From Tetrahymena elliotti 4EA (lineage: Eukaryota; Ciliophora; Oligohymenophorea; Hymenostomatida; Tetrahymenidae), in contig JH720354.1 of assembly GCA_000231825.2 (NCBI GenBank), positions 410,965 through 474,964 of the forward strand: a stretch of DNA of 64,000 nucleotides, given 5' to 3'. Both the position numbers and the translations under genes were made by a program. Within the stretch, counting starts at the first letter, position 1. Each line of letters starts with the position of its first letter. Below are positions 41,101 to 52,581 of the stretch, one piece after another. Under the pieces are notes generated by a model, which was given only the letters and a program-made list of their open reading frames with translations, did no database searches and was not told the origin of the DNA.

Positions 41101-41760
41101 GTCATAATTGGTCTTTTAGTTGATGATCCTTAGTCTCAACCAGAATCTGATCGTATAACTTTAGGGTGGATAGCTATAGGTTTAATTACATTTGTCATAT
41201 TATGGTAAACTTTAGGCATTATTTTTGATGGGTTATAGAGTTTGTATCAATACATTAAAGAACTAAGATAGAAAAAAAATAGAACTAAAGTTGCTCATTT
41301 TGATGATCAAAAAAATCTAGAAAAGCTTGAGAGTGCTTCTCCTTCAATACACGCAAAAAAAAGAAGTGATTTCTAACAAAAATTAGGTACTTTGGGATTT
41401 TAGAATGTTATGGAAATGCCTGGAGAGGAAGACATTGAAGAGAATAATAGTCCTTTATAGTCTTAGAGGGTTAAAAGACACAAATTTTCATCTATAACTT
41501 AAGTCAGAAGAGAAGGAAGTATCAATAACATGGAAACTTTTGAAAATATGTCTCCTGAAGTATCTCCAACTAGACACAGGGCTTCTAGATTATAGTTAAA
41601 TGTGGTCAATGCCCAAAATCAACAAATACCAGGACAAGGAGAAAGTGGTAATTATTCAATATATGATATACCTTATTCTAATAACTAATTTGTGGGGGAG
41701 CCTGAAGCTAAAAATATGAGTCAAAAATTTGCTAAAGTACGCAATGTTAAAGAAAGTTGA
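38114..41760 (+). CDS. Cysteine-rich multi-span membrane protein, paralogue B
   Basis: Three exons; introns 38169-38226 and 39001-39439. The coding sum is 1050 codons, 1049 residues. It begins with a signal peptide (LLHLLLSSFLFTFLLKG). The layout matches paralogue A throughout: TFTEPYSYIQ-type motif early, KNCTPNCSTC then CFSCAKSGNQEVCLKC repeats, the NTPAP sequence before intron 2, about eight spans, the KEDESNTPP motif in the loop after span four, and a charged tail ending KES (A ends LES). Paralogue A is the closest relative in view, and the pair arose by tandem duplication followed by much divergence. Function is unknown; a cell-surface sensor or channel is a reasonable guess. Confidence 0.9.
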
Positions 41761-42648
41761 TTAATATAAATTAAATTTAAGTTTTTTAAAATAAATATTT
41801 AGTTAAAATAAAACAATAAGGATTAAAATTAATTTACTTTTACTACATAAACTACAAACTTCATATTCTGTAACCTAAAATTGAAATATATATATTAATA
41901 GACTTTAGATTTTACTGAAGCCAAAAATTTATCTATTTACATTTATTAGAGTCTTTTTTGTTTGTTAAATTTTGAAAAAAAATAATAAAAATCAATTGTA
42001 ACATTTTTTATCAAGAAAAGAATAATATTTTCCATAATTCATTTTAATTGGTAAAATTAAAATTGTGATAATCTTTTTACCAGACGTACGTTCATATTAT
42101 CTTTTTTTAGAAGATTTTTTGTTTGTTAATATAAAATATTGAATACTTTGAATATCAAGATAATTAATATTGAGAATACTTAAATCTAATTTAATAATAC
42201 TAATTTATCTTTTTTTATTCCCTTAGATTTGAATAAAATATAGGAAAAATATTTAGTTTGTTTATCTTAAGGATTAGATATTGTAAATAAGTAATAGTTT
42301 TTGCTTTTAGAAGAAGACAATACATATATTTTTTAGGTGATAAAAACTTTAATAGATCTTTGTTGATATATTTTTACTTGAAGAGATTACATTTCCTTAA
42401 TAAATGAAAATAGTACATAGATTTGAAAGATGCTATAAAATACATGTATACATAGTTTTACAAATAAAATATTTTAGATTTGAAATATAAATTATAAATT
42501 GTTTTCAAAATTGTTTTAGTTTTTTGTTGTTAAGATATGAGTGATTGCTATAGTTTTTTATTAACATTTTATTAAAATATTATCTTTTTTAGTAGAACAT
42601 AAACGTATTCTGATTATATTCTAAATTAAAAAATTATTCCATTACTCT
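41761..42648. other. Intergenic (convergent 3' ends)
   Basis: AT-rich DNA between the ends of a plus-strand and a minus-strand gene. No gene or repeat is seen. Confidence 0.6.
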
Positions 42649-43393
42649 TCATTTTTTGTCAAATTCTTTCTCCCAAAATTCTTTAAGCTTTTCAGATTAG
42701 TGATTTGGAACCATTCCTTTAGCCCCTGGTTTCCATTTTGCAGGACAAACCTCTCCATGTTCATCTGTAAATTGAAATGCTTGAACTAACCTAATGTATT
42801 CATCAATATTTCTACCCACAGGCAAATCATTAATTGACATATGTCTAACTATTCCCTTTTTATCTATGATAAATGTTCCTCTGTAAGCAGCTCCACGATT
42901 ATCTCCATCATCTATCATTACACCATATTCTTTAATCATCTATTTATTCATGTCAGATAATAATGGAATATTTATATTTCCTAACCCACCTAATATTTAT
43001 TTTATATAATCTGCTTAATAAAAATTAGTTTGCAAAACACAATAAAGTGTTACCTTTTTTTCTAGGTGTCTAAACCCATTCAGAATGAACAAAATGAGAA
43101 TCTATTGAGCAGCCTATTACTTGGCAATTTACTTTCTTGAAAAGAGGAGAGGATTCTGAAAAAGAAAGAATTTCAGTAGGGCATACAAATGTAAAATCAA
43201 ATGGATAAAAAAAGAGTAAAACATATTGTCCTAAGTAATCATCTAACTTTATTTATCTAAATGTACCCTAATCATATGCCATTGCATTAAATTAAGGTGC
43301 TGGTTTTCCTACTCTGGCTATTGGTGTGTAGGAGACTACTGAATTTTGCTTATTGGATTCTTTGTTAAATCCATTTATTTTTGCCTATCTCAT
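42649..43393 (-). CDS. 2-Cys peroxiredoxin (thioredoxin peroxidase)
   Basis: Two exons with an intron at 42990-43053; 226 residues. It reduces hydrogen peroxide and organic peroxides using two cysteines and is then recycled by thioredoxin. The active site [14 protein letters not shown] is canonical, with the peroxidatic Cys, the Thr three residues before it and the Arg of TPRK. The resolving Cys is in [11 protein letters not shown] near the C-terminus, so this is a typical 2-Cys enzyme. The C-terminus ends WEKEFDKK with a final helix, as in eukaryotic forms. The start at 43393 gives a short polar N-terminus. The frame is open further upstream without another ATG, so an extra 5' exon is possible. 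Compare the degenerate relative at 1-1439. Confidence 0.95.
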
Positions 43394-43831
43394 AGTATTT
43401 AAATGCTTTTGCTATTATTATTTATCAAATATCTATTTATCTTTGAAAACAAAAAATTTATGATATTATAATGAATTTACTTTTTGTATTTCTAAAGCTC
43501 TGAAGGCTAATTAATAATTAATTGAAATTAAAATAGTAATTTTACAAGATGTTTGGCTATTAATCACTATTTGTAATATTTATAAATGTGTACATAATGG
43601 AAAAGAAAAATTGGATTAAAATATATAATTTGATTACAAGTAAGATTTAGTTAATGTGTATATAAATAGTATCTAAGTAATTTATTATGTTTCTTTATTC
43701 TTTCTTCAATTAAATTTTATTTTTTTGTTTAATTGTATTGTTTTTTATTTTTTCTTCAGAAATTTCCCTTTTTTATGAAAATATTTGGAAATAATAAAGA
43801 TTCTTAAATTTTAATATTGATTTGAATTCAA
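43394..43831. other. Intergenic
   Basis: AT-rich space between two minus-strand genes: the 3' end of the PARP gene and the 5' end of the peroxiredoxin gene. No gene is seen. Confidence 0.6.
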
Positions 43832-46800
43832 TCAATATTCTTCTTCATCTGTATAATAGTCGGGATCTTCTTCTTCATCTTCATCACTGTAATAATTATT
43901 ATTAACATTGTTGAATAAAAATTAATTATTTCCCAATGCTCCTGCTGCTCCATTATTTGTTATTGTCAAAAGATAGTAGGGATAAGCCTTGCTGTTATTA
44001 AAAATAACATATTCATTTTATCCATTTGCATTGTTAGAACGAATGGAATCATAACGTATGCTTTTTGATCCAGGGATAAAAGGAGGAGCTGTTAATTATC
44101 CATTTGGTCCAGTAGCATAGCATTTTCCTATTAAAACTTTAGCACAGAACAGTTATATTTTTCCTCCCTTATTATGACCAAAGCCATAAGAATAACTAGC
44201 CATGTCATGAAAATATGTACCTCTACCATACATACCTCCTTAGCATACTCTAAAATCAAAACCTTCTTCACTTCCTATAAATATATAAAATAAAAATTTA
44301 ACTTTTAAACTTAGATAAATTTCAATATAGTATTTATACCTTTATAAATTACTGAAGGATCAGTATTTCTAGTACCATGGAAAAGCCATCTCTCTGTGGC
44401 ATCACCTTTTTCTTCTAGTTTTTTTCTTTCAAAACAGAAATTTTTCCATAATTTTAAGTTTTGAATTCTTTCCATTTTATGAAATTTGGCATTAGGAATA
44501 GTTTTCTTGACCAATTTCATAATGTGCTTGGCATATTCACTGTCAAGTTTTACATCAAAAACTTCAACATCTTAATCTTGAGATTCCCAGTCATCAGGTA
44601 CAGTAAAGTCATCAAACTTAATACTTAAACCTGCAATAATTTAAAAATTAAATTTATGAAACAAAAGAAAATTCTAATTTTACCTTTAACATACTAGTTC
44701 CTCATTCTATTAATTGTTTTTTTATAGCCTTTTAGAACTAATTCTTCTCTCTTCTCATCATAGTCAATCTCAATATTATTTTACAAAGATATTTCCTCTA
44801 AAAATTTCAAATTGTTTTTTGGAATTTTTCTCTCTAATTTTATGATATGAATAGACCTTTTATCTTTTCTCATTTTTTCGCATATACCTTTTACTATTTC
44901 CAATCCATCCTTTAAGCCCCTGATTTTCAATTATGGACCAAGCTTCTTTTTTTCTTCTAATTCTTATTGTTCTTATTTTTCTTTAGCTCTATCTTTTTTG
45001 TTTGTTTATTTCTTTTATTCTTGCACATCAATACGTTCAGATTAAGCAGAAGGGTCAGCCTCTTCAACAAGATAATTGAACTTTGAATTTTCTTCTCTCT
45101 TAATGAAAAAAATGTCACCTTTTTTTTTAAATTAAAAAAAAATAAATAACCAAAAAATTAAAAAAAGTATTTAAAATTTTAGTTATTATTAGTTGATCCT
45201 ATGAATTGAAAGATTTATTGATCAAAAAATCTATTTTACCTGTTTTTAAGTCAGTCATCATGTTCTGACTAAGGTCACATTTCATGATATGAGAAGACAA
45301 ACTAAAATCTATGATGTTTCTTTAGTAAGTGAATGTTTTTTATCCATTTTCTTGACATGATTTAAAAACTTTGCAAAGCTCTTCTTCAAAATCAGCAAAT
45401 TCTTGTGTGATTGTATCAATATACTACCATTTTTGTTTTTTCTTTGGGTCCTAGGATATCGGTCTTTCAAGTTTACTTGAAAGAAAAGTTTCAGTCATAT
45501 TTTCAAAGTTGACCTCAACATCTTCAGACATACCTTCATCATCTTCATTGTTTTTATTAACTTTTTTCCCTTTCTTATAATATCCTCCAAAATTGTAATT
45601 TGGCTAATATTATGTTTTAAAAAGAATTAAATAACTCATTTAATAAGAGCTTAATTTTACGTTTTAGACAAGTTATGCAGCTGCTATGTAAATTTTTTTC
45701 TCTTCTCTCAGGAAACCTCTTTCGATACTAATAGAAGCACTTTCTTTAAAGGCTGTTGTTGGAGTATTTTAGTACAAATTGGCATTAAAGTTAAAAAAGA
45801 AATTCTAATTTCTATTTTATCCATAATAAACTACAGCATAAGACCATTAACCTCCTTTTTTAACTTTGTCAGGATTAACATTCTTATTTTTGATGACATC
45901 ATTTAAATAAGAAGATATAACAGATTCTTTTTCTTCTGATATAAATAAGTTTATCTCACTTGGAAATGATAGATAAGTGTCTTCATCTGAAACTTTATTC
46001 AAATATTTAAGAAGCTCTTACATATATTTTTTCCCACAATTTAAGCTCAAGCTAATGCAAATATTTAAAAACCCTTTGTTATGAAGCTCTTATTTATCTA
46101 TCTTGGAAAAAAGATTCTTTAAATTTTCAATACATTTTTCTTGAGATTTTGATGTCTAAATGCAGAGATTGACTTCCTAATTTAAATTTTATAATCTTAA
46201 TAAAAAATTATTGAAAAAGATATAATTTGATTACTTTATTTTCATATTAGAATATTTAGTCATAAATAATATCTTCCTTTAACAGAGTTTCTTTATTTTT
46301 TTTTATTAATTCCTTTATTTGTTTGTTTTTGTTAATCAATTCATATCCAAAATAATCAGTGTAAATTCCATCTGACTCTATGTTAATTAAAAACAAATCT
46401 ATGTTTTAAAAGCCTAAGAGTTATGGTTTCTCTATCTTTGACAATTTTAAGATAAATTTTTGATTAATCTTTTTTTAATAAAAAAATATTAAAACTTGTA
46501 TCTTTCAAATTAGATAAACAAAAGAGTAATTAATTTATTTACTAAATAAGATCTTATAAGATCTGGATTATAAACAATCTCAGGATTAATTTCATCCTAA
46601 TTGCCTTCAGGATCTAAAAACTTGATTTCTGTATAATTCAATTGCTCTAAGAAGTCATCTAATTTTTTATTTATGTAAGCATACTCATCTGAGTTGCACT
46701 TTAATTCAATTTCTTTTATTTCATTTCTTATATTCACTTTGCAGCTCATAACTAAATTAGTGAATTCTTCTAAATCTCTTTCATCCATATCTTATTAATT

Positions 46801-47291
46801 GTTGCCAAAAACTTCAATATATGCAGGCTTTTATTAGAAAAATGATTAAAACAAATGAAATTTCACATGTTTTTTATAAATTATTTTCACAAAAAAAAAA
46901 ACAAATAATTAAATACTTTTTTATCTCTACGAATTCTAAAATTCATATTCTTTTAAGAGCATAATTTTCTCAGCATTTCAGAATTCTAATTAATTAAAAT
47001 CTTCAAAACTAATGCATCTTAAAACTCTATAATTTAGAAACGTTTATGATTCATACTGGCACCTCTCATAATCATTTGATTTTAAATAGGTGGCATTTCA
47101 TTTATTTTCCTTTCACCCTCAGTATTATCATTCTTTTTCATCATCTTCTACAAATAAAACTACCCTTTTAAAGGTAATATTTTCTTTTATGAAGCTTATT
47201 TTTATTCCTATCTTTCAAATTCGGCTACCATCTAACAGATTTTTTCTTCATCATCTGATAGCTCATTAACCATATCACTCTTTCTTTTCAT
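43832..47291 (-). CDS. Poly(ADP-ribose) polymerase, H-Y-E type
   Basis: Multi-exon gene ending at TGA 43832-43834 with an acidic tail (DEDEEEDPDYYTDEEEY). The catalytic domain is clear: ERWLFHGTRNTDPSVIYKG (His codon in 44370-44378), an intron, then YGRGTYFHDMASYSYGF (about 44200-44230) and NEYVIFNNSKAYPYYLL (about 43970-44020). These supply His, Tyr and Glu of the ADP-ribosyl-transfer triad, and the Glu suggests chain-making ability. N-terminal exons hold a basic KLERKIPKNNLKFLEEI segment (KH-like at best), a QWSYAVVYYG region and an acidic helical segment from 46788. The 5' end is uncertain: ATG 47291 is the first in a frame that stays open to beyond 47650 without another ATG. The Glu and the YVIF context resemble tankyrase or PARP1 more than mono-transferases. 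It probably modifies nuclear or cytosolic proteins. Confidence 0.9.
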
Positions 47292-47670
47292 TTCAATAAT
47301 TCTAATCAATCCTAACTTCTCTACAATCTAGGATTCTTCTTCCTATTAAGATTATCTTTCCAATTTTAAATAATTATAATGTTATTTCTATTCACTTCTT
47401 AAATTACTATTCTTAATTCCAAATCTTAACTATCTTTTATCAAATTAATATTCTATTAAAATCTGTTCCCTTTAATAGACCCGCGACTCCTTTAATTTCT
47501 TGTAAGAAACCAATAGTACAAGTAGTAGCTTAATAAAAATAGGGAGTCTATCTTAATTTCTTTATAAAATTTGATCAAAAATTTTTTATTTCAAATCAAT
47601 ACTTTAAGTTTTCTAAGATATTTATGATATCCTCTTTTATTCAAAAATTATTTTTCTTAAGAAAGGATTT

Positions 47671-48351
47671 ATTTTTAATAAAAAGAAAATTTTATTGTAA
47701 TTATTTCTTATTAATTAATTGTTTAATTTCTACTTGAAAAAAAAAATAATTTAGGAAATACAAGCTCAGTATTTAAATTATTCAAAAGTGTTTTTTTTTT
47801 AATTCATAAATTAAATAATTTTATTTTTAACAGTTTTTTAATAAATTTTTTTAAAGTAAAAATAATAATAAACATTTAAGAATAGAAAGTGAAAGTAGAT
47901 TTAGAAATATTTGATAGAAAAAGGGCTGAATTTCATGGAAAAATCTCTGATCTATTTTTTATTTTTTTTCTTAGTAGTAATCAGGATTATTTTATTATTA
48001 TTTTTAATAAAAAGAAAATTTTATTGAAATTATTTCTAATTAATGAATTGTTTAATTTCTACTTCAGAAATAATATAAAAAATAAATATTTATAGGGAAT
48101 CCAAACTAAATATTCAACTTATTTTTCATATTTTTTTTGAATTCTTAAATTTAATAATTTTATTTTTAATAGTTGTTTATTTGAAAAAAATAATTTTTTT
48201 TTTTTAAGTGAAAATTAAAATAAATTATTAAGAATAGTAAGTGAAAGTAGATTTAGAAATATTTAATATAATAAGGGTTGAATTTCACGGAAAAATCTTT
48301 GATCTATTTTTTATATGTTTTGTTAGTAGTAATCAAGATTATTTTATTATT
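47671..48351. repeat. Tandem duplication, two units of about 330-350 bases
   Basis: Unit 1 (47671-47999) and unit 2 (48000-48351) align end to end. Shared blocks include TTTTTAATAAAAAGAAAATT at the start, AAGTGAAAGTAGATTTAGAA (47888 and 48239 region), and the end block TTAGTAGTAATCA. A- and T-run lengths differ between the units. The pair fills the space between the divergent PARP and GPN-loop GTPase genes, so each copy may carry promoter sequence. Confidence 0.9.
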
Positions 48352-48404
48352 CTAAATAGATATTTTAAGTGTTATAATTTTGCGATATTTTTAGTAAGAA
48401 AGTA

Positions 48405-49911
48405 ATGAGTGCAGAAGCAGAAGCAAGCTAATAAAATGCAGAAGAAAAAGAATTTAGATTAGAGGATGTTCCTCAATTGTAATAATTTTTTGGAGCACTT
48501 GTCATAGGGCCTAGTGGATCTGGAAAAACAACTTTATGCAGTGGTTTGTAGTAGTTTTATAATCTTTTAGAAAGAGATCATGCTATAATTAATTTAGATC
48601 CAGCTAATGAAACAATGAAATATTAAGTATGAAATTTTAAATTCGAGTTAAAGAGGACGATAAATAATTATTCTTTAAATAATTAGTATGCAGTAGATAT
48701 CAAAGATCTCATTAATCTAGAAGATGTTATGGAAGAATTAAATTTAGGGTAATTAAAAAAAAATATATTAGAAATACTTTAGTTTTTAGCAATAGTTTAG
48801 CTACATTTCTGAATTTTTTATAACATATAATTTAAAATTTTAGGCCTAATGGTGGGTTAATTTACTGTATGAAATTCATAGAAGATAATATTGATTGGTT
48901 AAAAGAAAGAATAGCTAAGCTTAAAGGGAAATACTTGATATTTGATTTACCAGGTAAAGTAGACATAAATTAGCAAAATTAATTATAAAAATCAAACTCG
49001 CTAAGTAGAAATTTAAAATATTTTCTTTATTATTAATAGGATAGATAGAGTTATACATGGCAAGTGATCATGTTAAAAATATTATAGAAAAATTATAAAG
49101 GAATGAAACTTTTGAGGCTTAATTTACTATTGTTGAATTATTTGATAGCACTTATTGTTACGATTATTCAAATTATGTAAGTTTAACACTTTAAGCATTA
49201 GTGTCGTACCTCAATTTAGAAATGCCTCATATTAATGTAATAAAAAGTTTAAATAAAGACAAATAAAGCAATAAATATAAATTATATTAAAAGGTTTTAA
49301 GCAAAATAGATCTTATGAAAGAATATGGTAAACCTAAAATGTCTTTAGATCATTATTTAGATGGCTATGGTGTTTCACTTGCTTATAAATATGATTCAGT
49401 TAGTTATAAAAAGAGTTTAAGTAATTTTGAAAAGAAAAATTATAGATTAGAAAGAAGGTTAGCAAGACTTATTGATGAATTTAAATTAGTTTCATTTTTA
49501 CCTCTTGCTATAGAAAATAAATTATTGATGTCAAGTCTTGTTTATTAAATAGATAAATCTAATGGGTTTTAATATTCTGAGCAGGTAGATTTCAAATTAA
49601 AACAGATTAAATAATTATTTAAATTTATTTTTAAGTATAATCAAGAGAGATTTTAATAGATCAGAGCAGACATTGCAGAGACCAGCTAGGTTTATTCAGT
49701 TAATGAGAGAATAATATTAGAAAATGAATTGTTTGGAGATTAAGATGATAAAATCGATTTGGAAAAGGAGTTTTAATCACAAAAATATTAAGATGAATAA
49801 TCTGATGATGAAAATAAAGCTAATTAAAAATAAGAAGAAGAAGAAGGAGATTTAAATAAAGATGATGGAAGTTTGTTTGATGAGGAAGATGATGATGATT
49901 ACTTTTATTGA
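48405..49911 (+). CDS. GPN-loop GTPase 2
   Basis: Four exons; introns 48627-48686, 48749-48843 and 48954-49039. They leave 422 codons, 421 residues. Walker A is GPSGSGKTTLC, followed by INLDPANE. The GPN loop is LGPNGGLIYCM, its Gly codon split by intron 2. The G3 motif is FDLPGQIELYM across intron 3. A VLSKIDLMKEYGK segment fits the G4 region. These identify the GPN family, and the NLDPANE and LLYCM-like context match GPN2. GPN GTPases help assemble RNA polymerase II and move it into the nucleus. The protein is longer than animal GPN2 because of an acidic, Q/E/D-rich C-terminal tail (about 60 residues) ending DDDDYFY. ATG 48405 is the first in frame after the duplicated region. Confidence 0.93.
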
Positions 49912-50412
49912 TTATATTATTTATATTTATACTTAAATGGTCTAATTTTATCATTAAAGATATTTTTTATTCTAATTGAATTTGATCAATAATTTCTTAT
50001 TGTCTTTCAAAATTTCTTTATTTTAAGGTTTAAATAAATTAAGTTTTATGAATATTTATAATTTATTTTATTAAAATATTTATATTGTTAATTTTTTGAA
50101 GCATAATTTGGTAAATTTGAGTACAAAAAACTGAGATCAGCTTAACTTGATTATCATTATTATAAAGTCTTATTATTTAAAGATTAAGGCAATTAATTTA
50201 TTTTGTAGAAAATATTTCAATAAAAAATATTTAAAAGACATTACATTATCAAAGGATAAAAATTAAGAGGGTTGAAGATCTTCAAAAATATTGTACTCAA
50301 ATCCCTGTTTATTCTTTTTGATTGAATTACAAATTTTTTTGTTGTTATTAAACAAATACATTTTTTTAAGTGGTATTGTTAATTAATACAAATAACAAAG
50401 CAATAAATATTT
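49912..50412. other. Intergenic (convergent 3' ends)
   Basis: AT-rich DNA between the GPN gene and the next minus-strand gene. No gene is seen. Confidence 0.6.
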
Positions 50413-51849
50413 TCATTAATCAAATAGATCATAAAGAATTTATTCTTGTAGAAATACCATTTCTGGTTAAATATACATTTAAAAGGCTTTAATTTGAATA
50501 ATTTATTATCTAAATTAGCTTAGTTTAGTATTTTAAAACTATTATGTCCAAAATAAGTGAGCCAGCATTCTATAATCTTCTACTAAAACCTTACAAATTA
50601 AATTATAATTTATAGGAGCATCTATGTAGTAAATATGAAGAAGGCTATTTTATAAGCAATCAAAATTTTATTTCAAAATTTTCAAAGATGAAACCAAAAA
50701 AACAAGGTCATGACTCATCAAAAAAATTGATTTATTAATCACATTTTTATCAAAAGAGCTGTTTCTATTCTAATGTTAATAGATTAAGTTAATAAATTAG
50801 AAATGTTTACTTTGAATTATTGTTGAAAGCATTTCTTTATAATAATTATAGCTTCTATCTTTAAGTATTAAATAAATAAACTTTTCATTTGGTTGTATAT
50901 TCAATTTTTGACTTAGAACTTATTGTGCACTCAAATCATCAAATGTAAATTAGTCAATGAAAATTTATCTTGATAAAGGTCCATCTTTTATGTAATATGA
51001 TAACCATATTATAGAGCAAAAATAAATCTTCAGTAAACATAGAATTTATAAATAAAAGCTAATTCTCAGATAGTCAAATCGACCTTAATTAATAACCAAA
51101 ATATCAAAAAGCAAAACGATTAGAATATATGTATTCTAAACAAAGAAAAAGATATTATTAGCCTCTGCTCTTCTAATAGCTTAGCAGCTTAATTATATTT
51201 CCTAATTAAATTATCTAAATAATCCTAAGTGCCTCAAAATAATATCAATATAAATAATGTTTATTTCATGTTACTCACCTTCATAAATCTCATAGTATTA
51301 ATTAAAATATTTAGATTAATGCATATTTAACTTGAAGTAAATAAACCAAAGGAATACAGTAGAGACTAGAAATATGAATCCATAAATATTTGAAAGACAA
51401 ATTAAAATGTAGCCAATACTCATATTTCTAATAAAACTGTATTTAAAATCTATTTTTTAGTCAAAAATAAAATAGTCAATAAAAAACTGAAGTAGAATGG
51501 AGTTAAGAACAAGTGTTAAGATCCAATATATGTTAGACTCATAATAAATGTTAAGAAATAAAAACCAAAAAAAGTAAACTGCATGAATAAATCCTTTAGT
51601 TCCTGCATTTACTCCTTTATCAGTTTATTATTAGTTGCCATCTTCCTCAGTAATATAGTAGAAATATTCCCATAATAATCTTTACTAAGTTAGCTCTCTA
51701 TTATAATCCACAATAAAAATATGAAAAGCTGGTAAAAAGCTTCCATATACTTTTAAGAGCACTAAAAATGACAAAGAAAAGTAAAATCCTTTTTCAAATA
51801 GAGTAACATAAGAGAAAAACTAGCAAAATTTTGCTAATATTCTTGTCAT
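50413..51849 (-). CDS. Multi-span membrane protein, unassigned
   Basis: Single open frame from ATG 51849 to TGA 50413-50415; 478 residues. Hydrophobic spans include FYFSLSFLVLLKVYGSFLPA, AVYFFWFLFLNIYY, WILTLVLNSILLQFFIDYF, YILICLSNIYGFIFLVSTVF, TYILIVLLFDILVI and LCLLKIYFCSIIWLSYY, all in the first 320 residues. The C-terminal third is hydrophilic and Q-rich. A first-span position near the N-terminus means no cleavable signal is needed. No enzymatic or transporter motif is recognised. Plain composition and open frame make it a real gene; function is unknown. Confidence 0.8.
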
Positions 51850-52581
51850 GACAAGTAAAAACTTTGTTTATTAATTTATTTCACCCATTCAACATATTTC
51901 TTAATTAATTTTTGATCAAAATATGTAATTATTAGCATCAAAAAAGTTGTTGAAATAAATTTTGTAAAAAATACAAAATGGAAACAGATTATTTCACAAA
52001 AAATTTTTATTTTCATAAAATAATTATCATCATTTCTAGCATTTAATCAAGGTAAAATCCAACAATTCTGATATCACACAAACCAAACTACCTGAATTAT
52101 TAAAAATTTAAATATTATTATCTCCCAAAAAAAAATTCTCAAAAAATTGAAAATATTTTTTATTAATTAATACATTAAATAAATATTTTTTATCTTTTTT
52201 TGTGTGAAATGTTAAAATCTCAAAATAGATAAAAAAATTTATCTTTTGGAATAGATTTAATCAATCAAAAATATGTTTAATTTTTTCTACTTTGTAAATT
52301 ATTTCTTTGTAATTTTTTCCAAAGGGAACTTAATTCTTAATAAGATAAAATAAATAAATACTTTCTTTTTTTAGAAATTAATTAATGATTTTAATTTTTA
52401 ACATCCAAAAATGTTTCTTTTACCAAAATTTTAATCAATTACAAAATAAAAGTTTATTTACCAATGCTTTGAAAAGTTTTAATTACAAATAGATTTAACT
52501 TTTTGTTTAAAAACATAAATATTAATTGAAATTAATATTTCTAAACTTATCAAAAGAATTATTATATTTTTTTAAGCAAAT
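51850..52581. other. Intergenic
   Basis: Very AT-rich, with no supported gene. It should hold the promoter of the membrane protein gene at 50413-51849. Confidence 0.6.
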
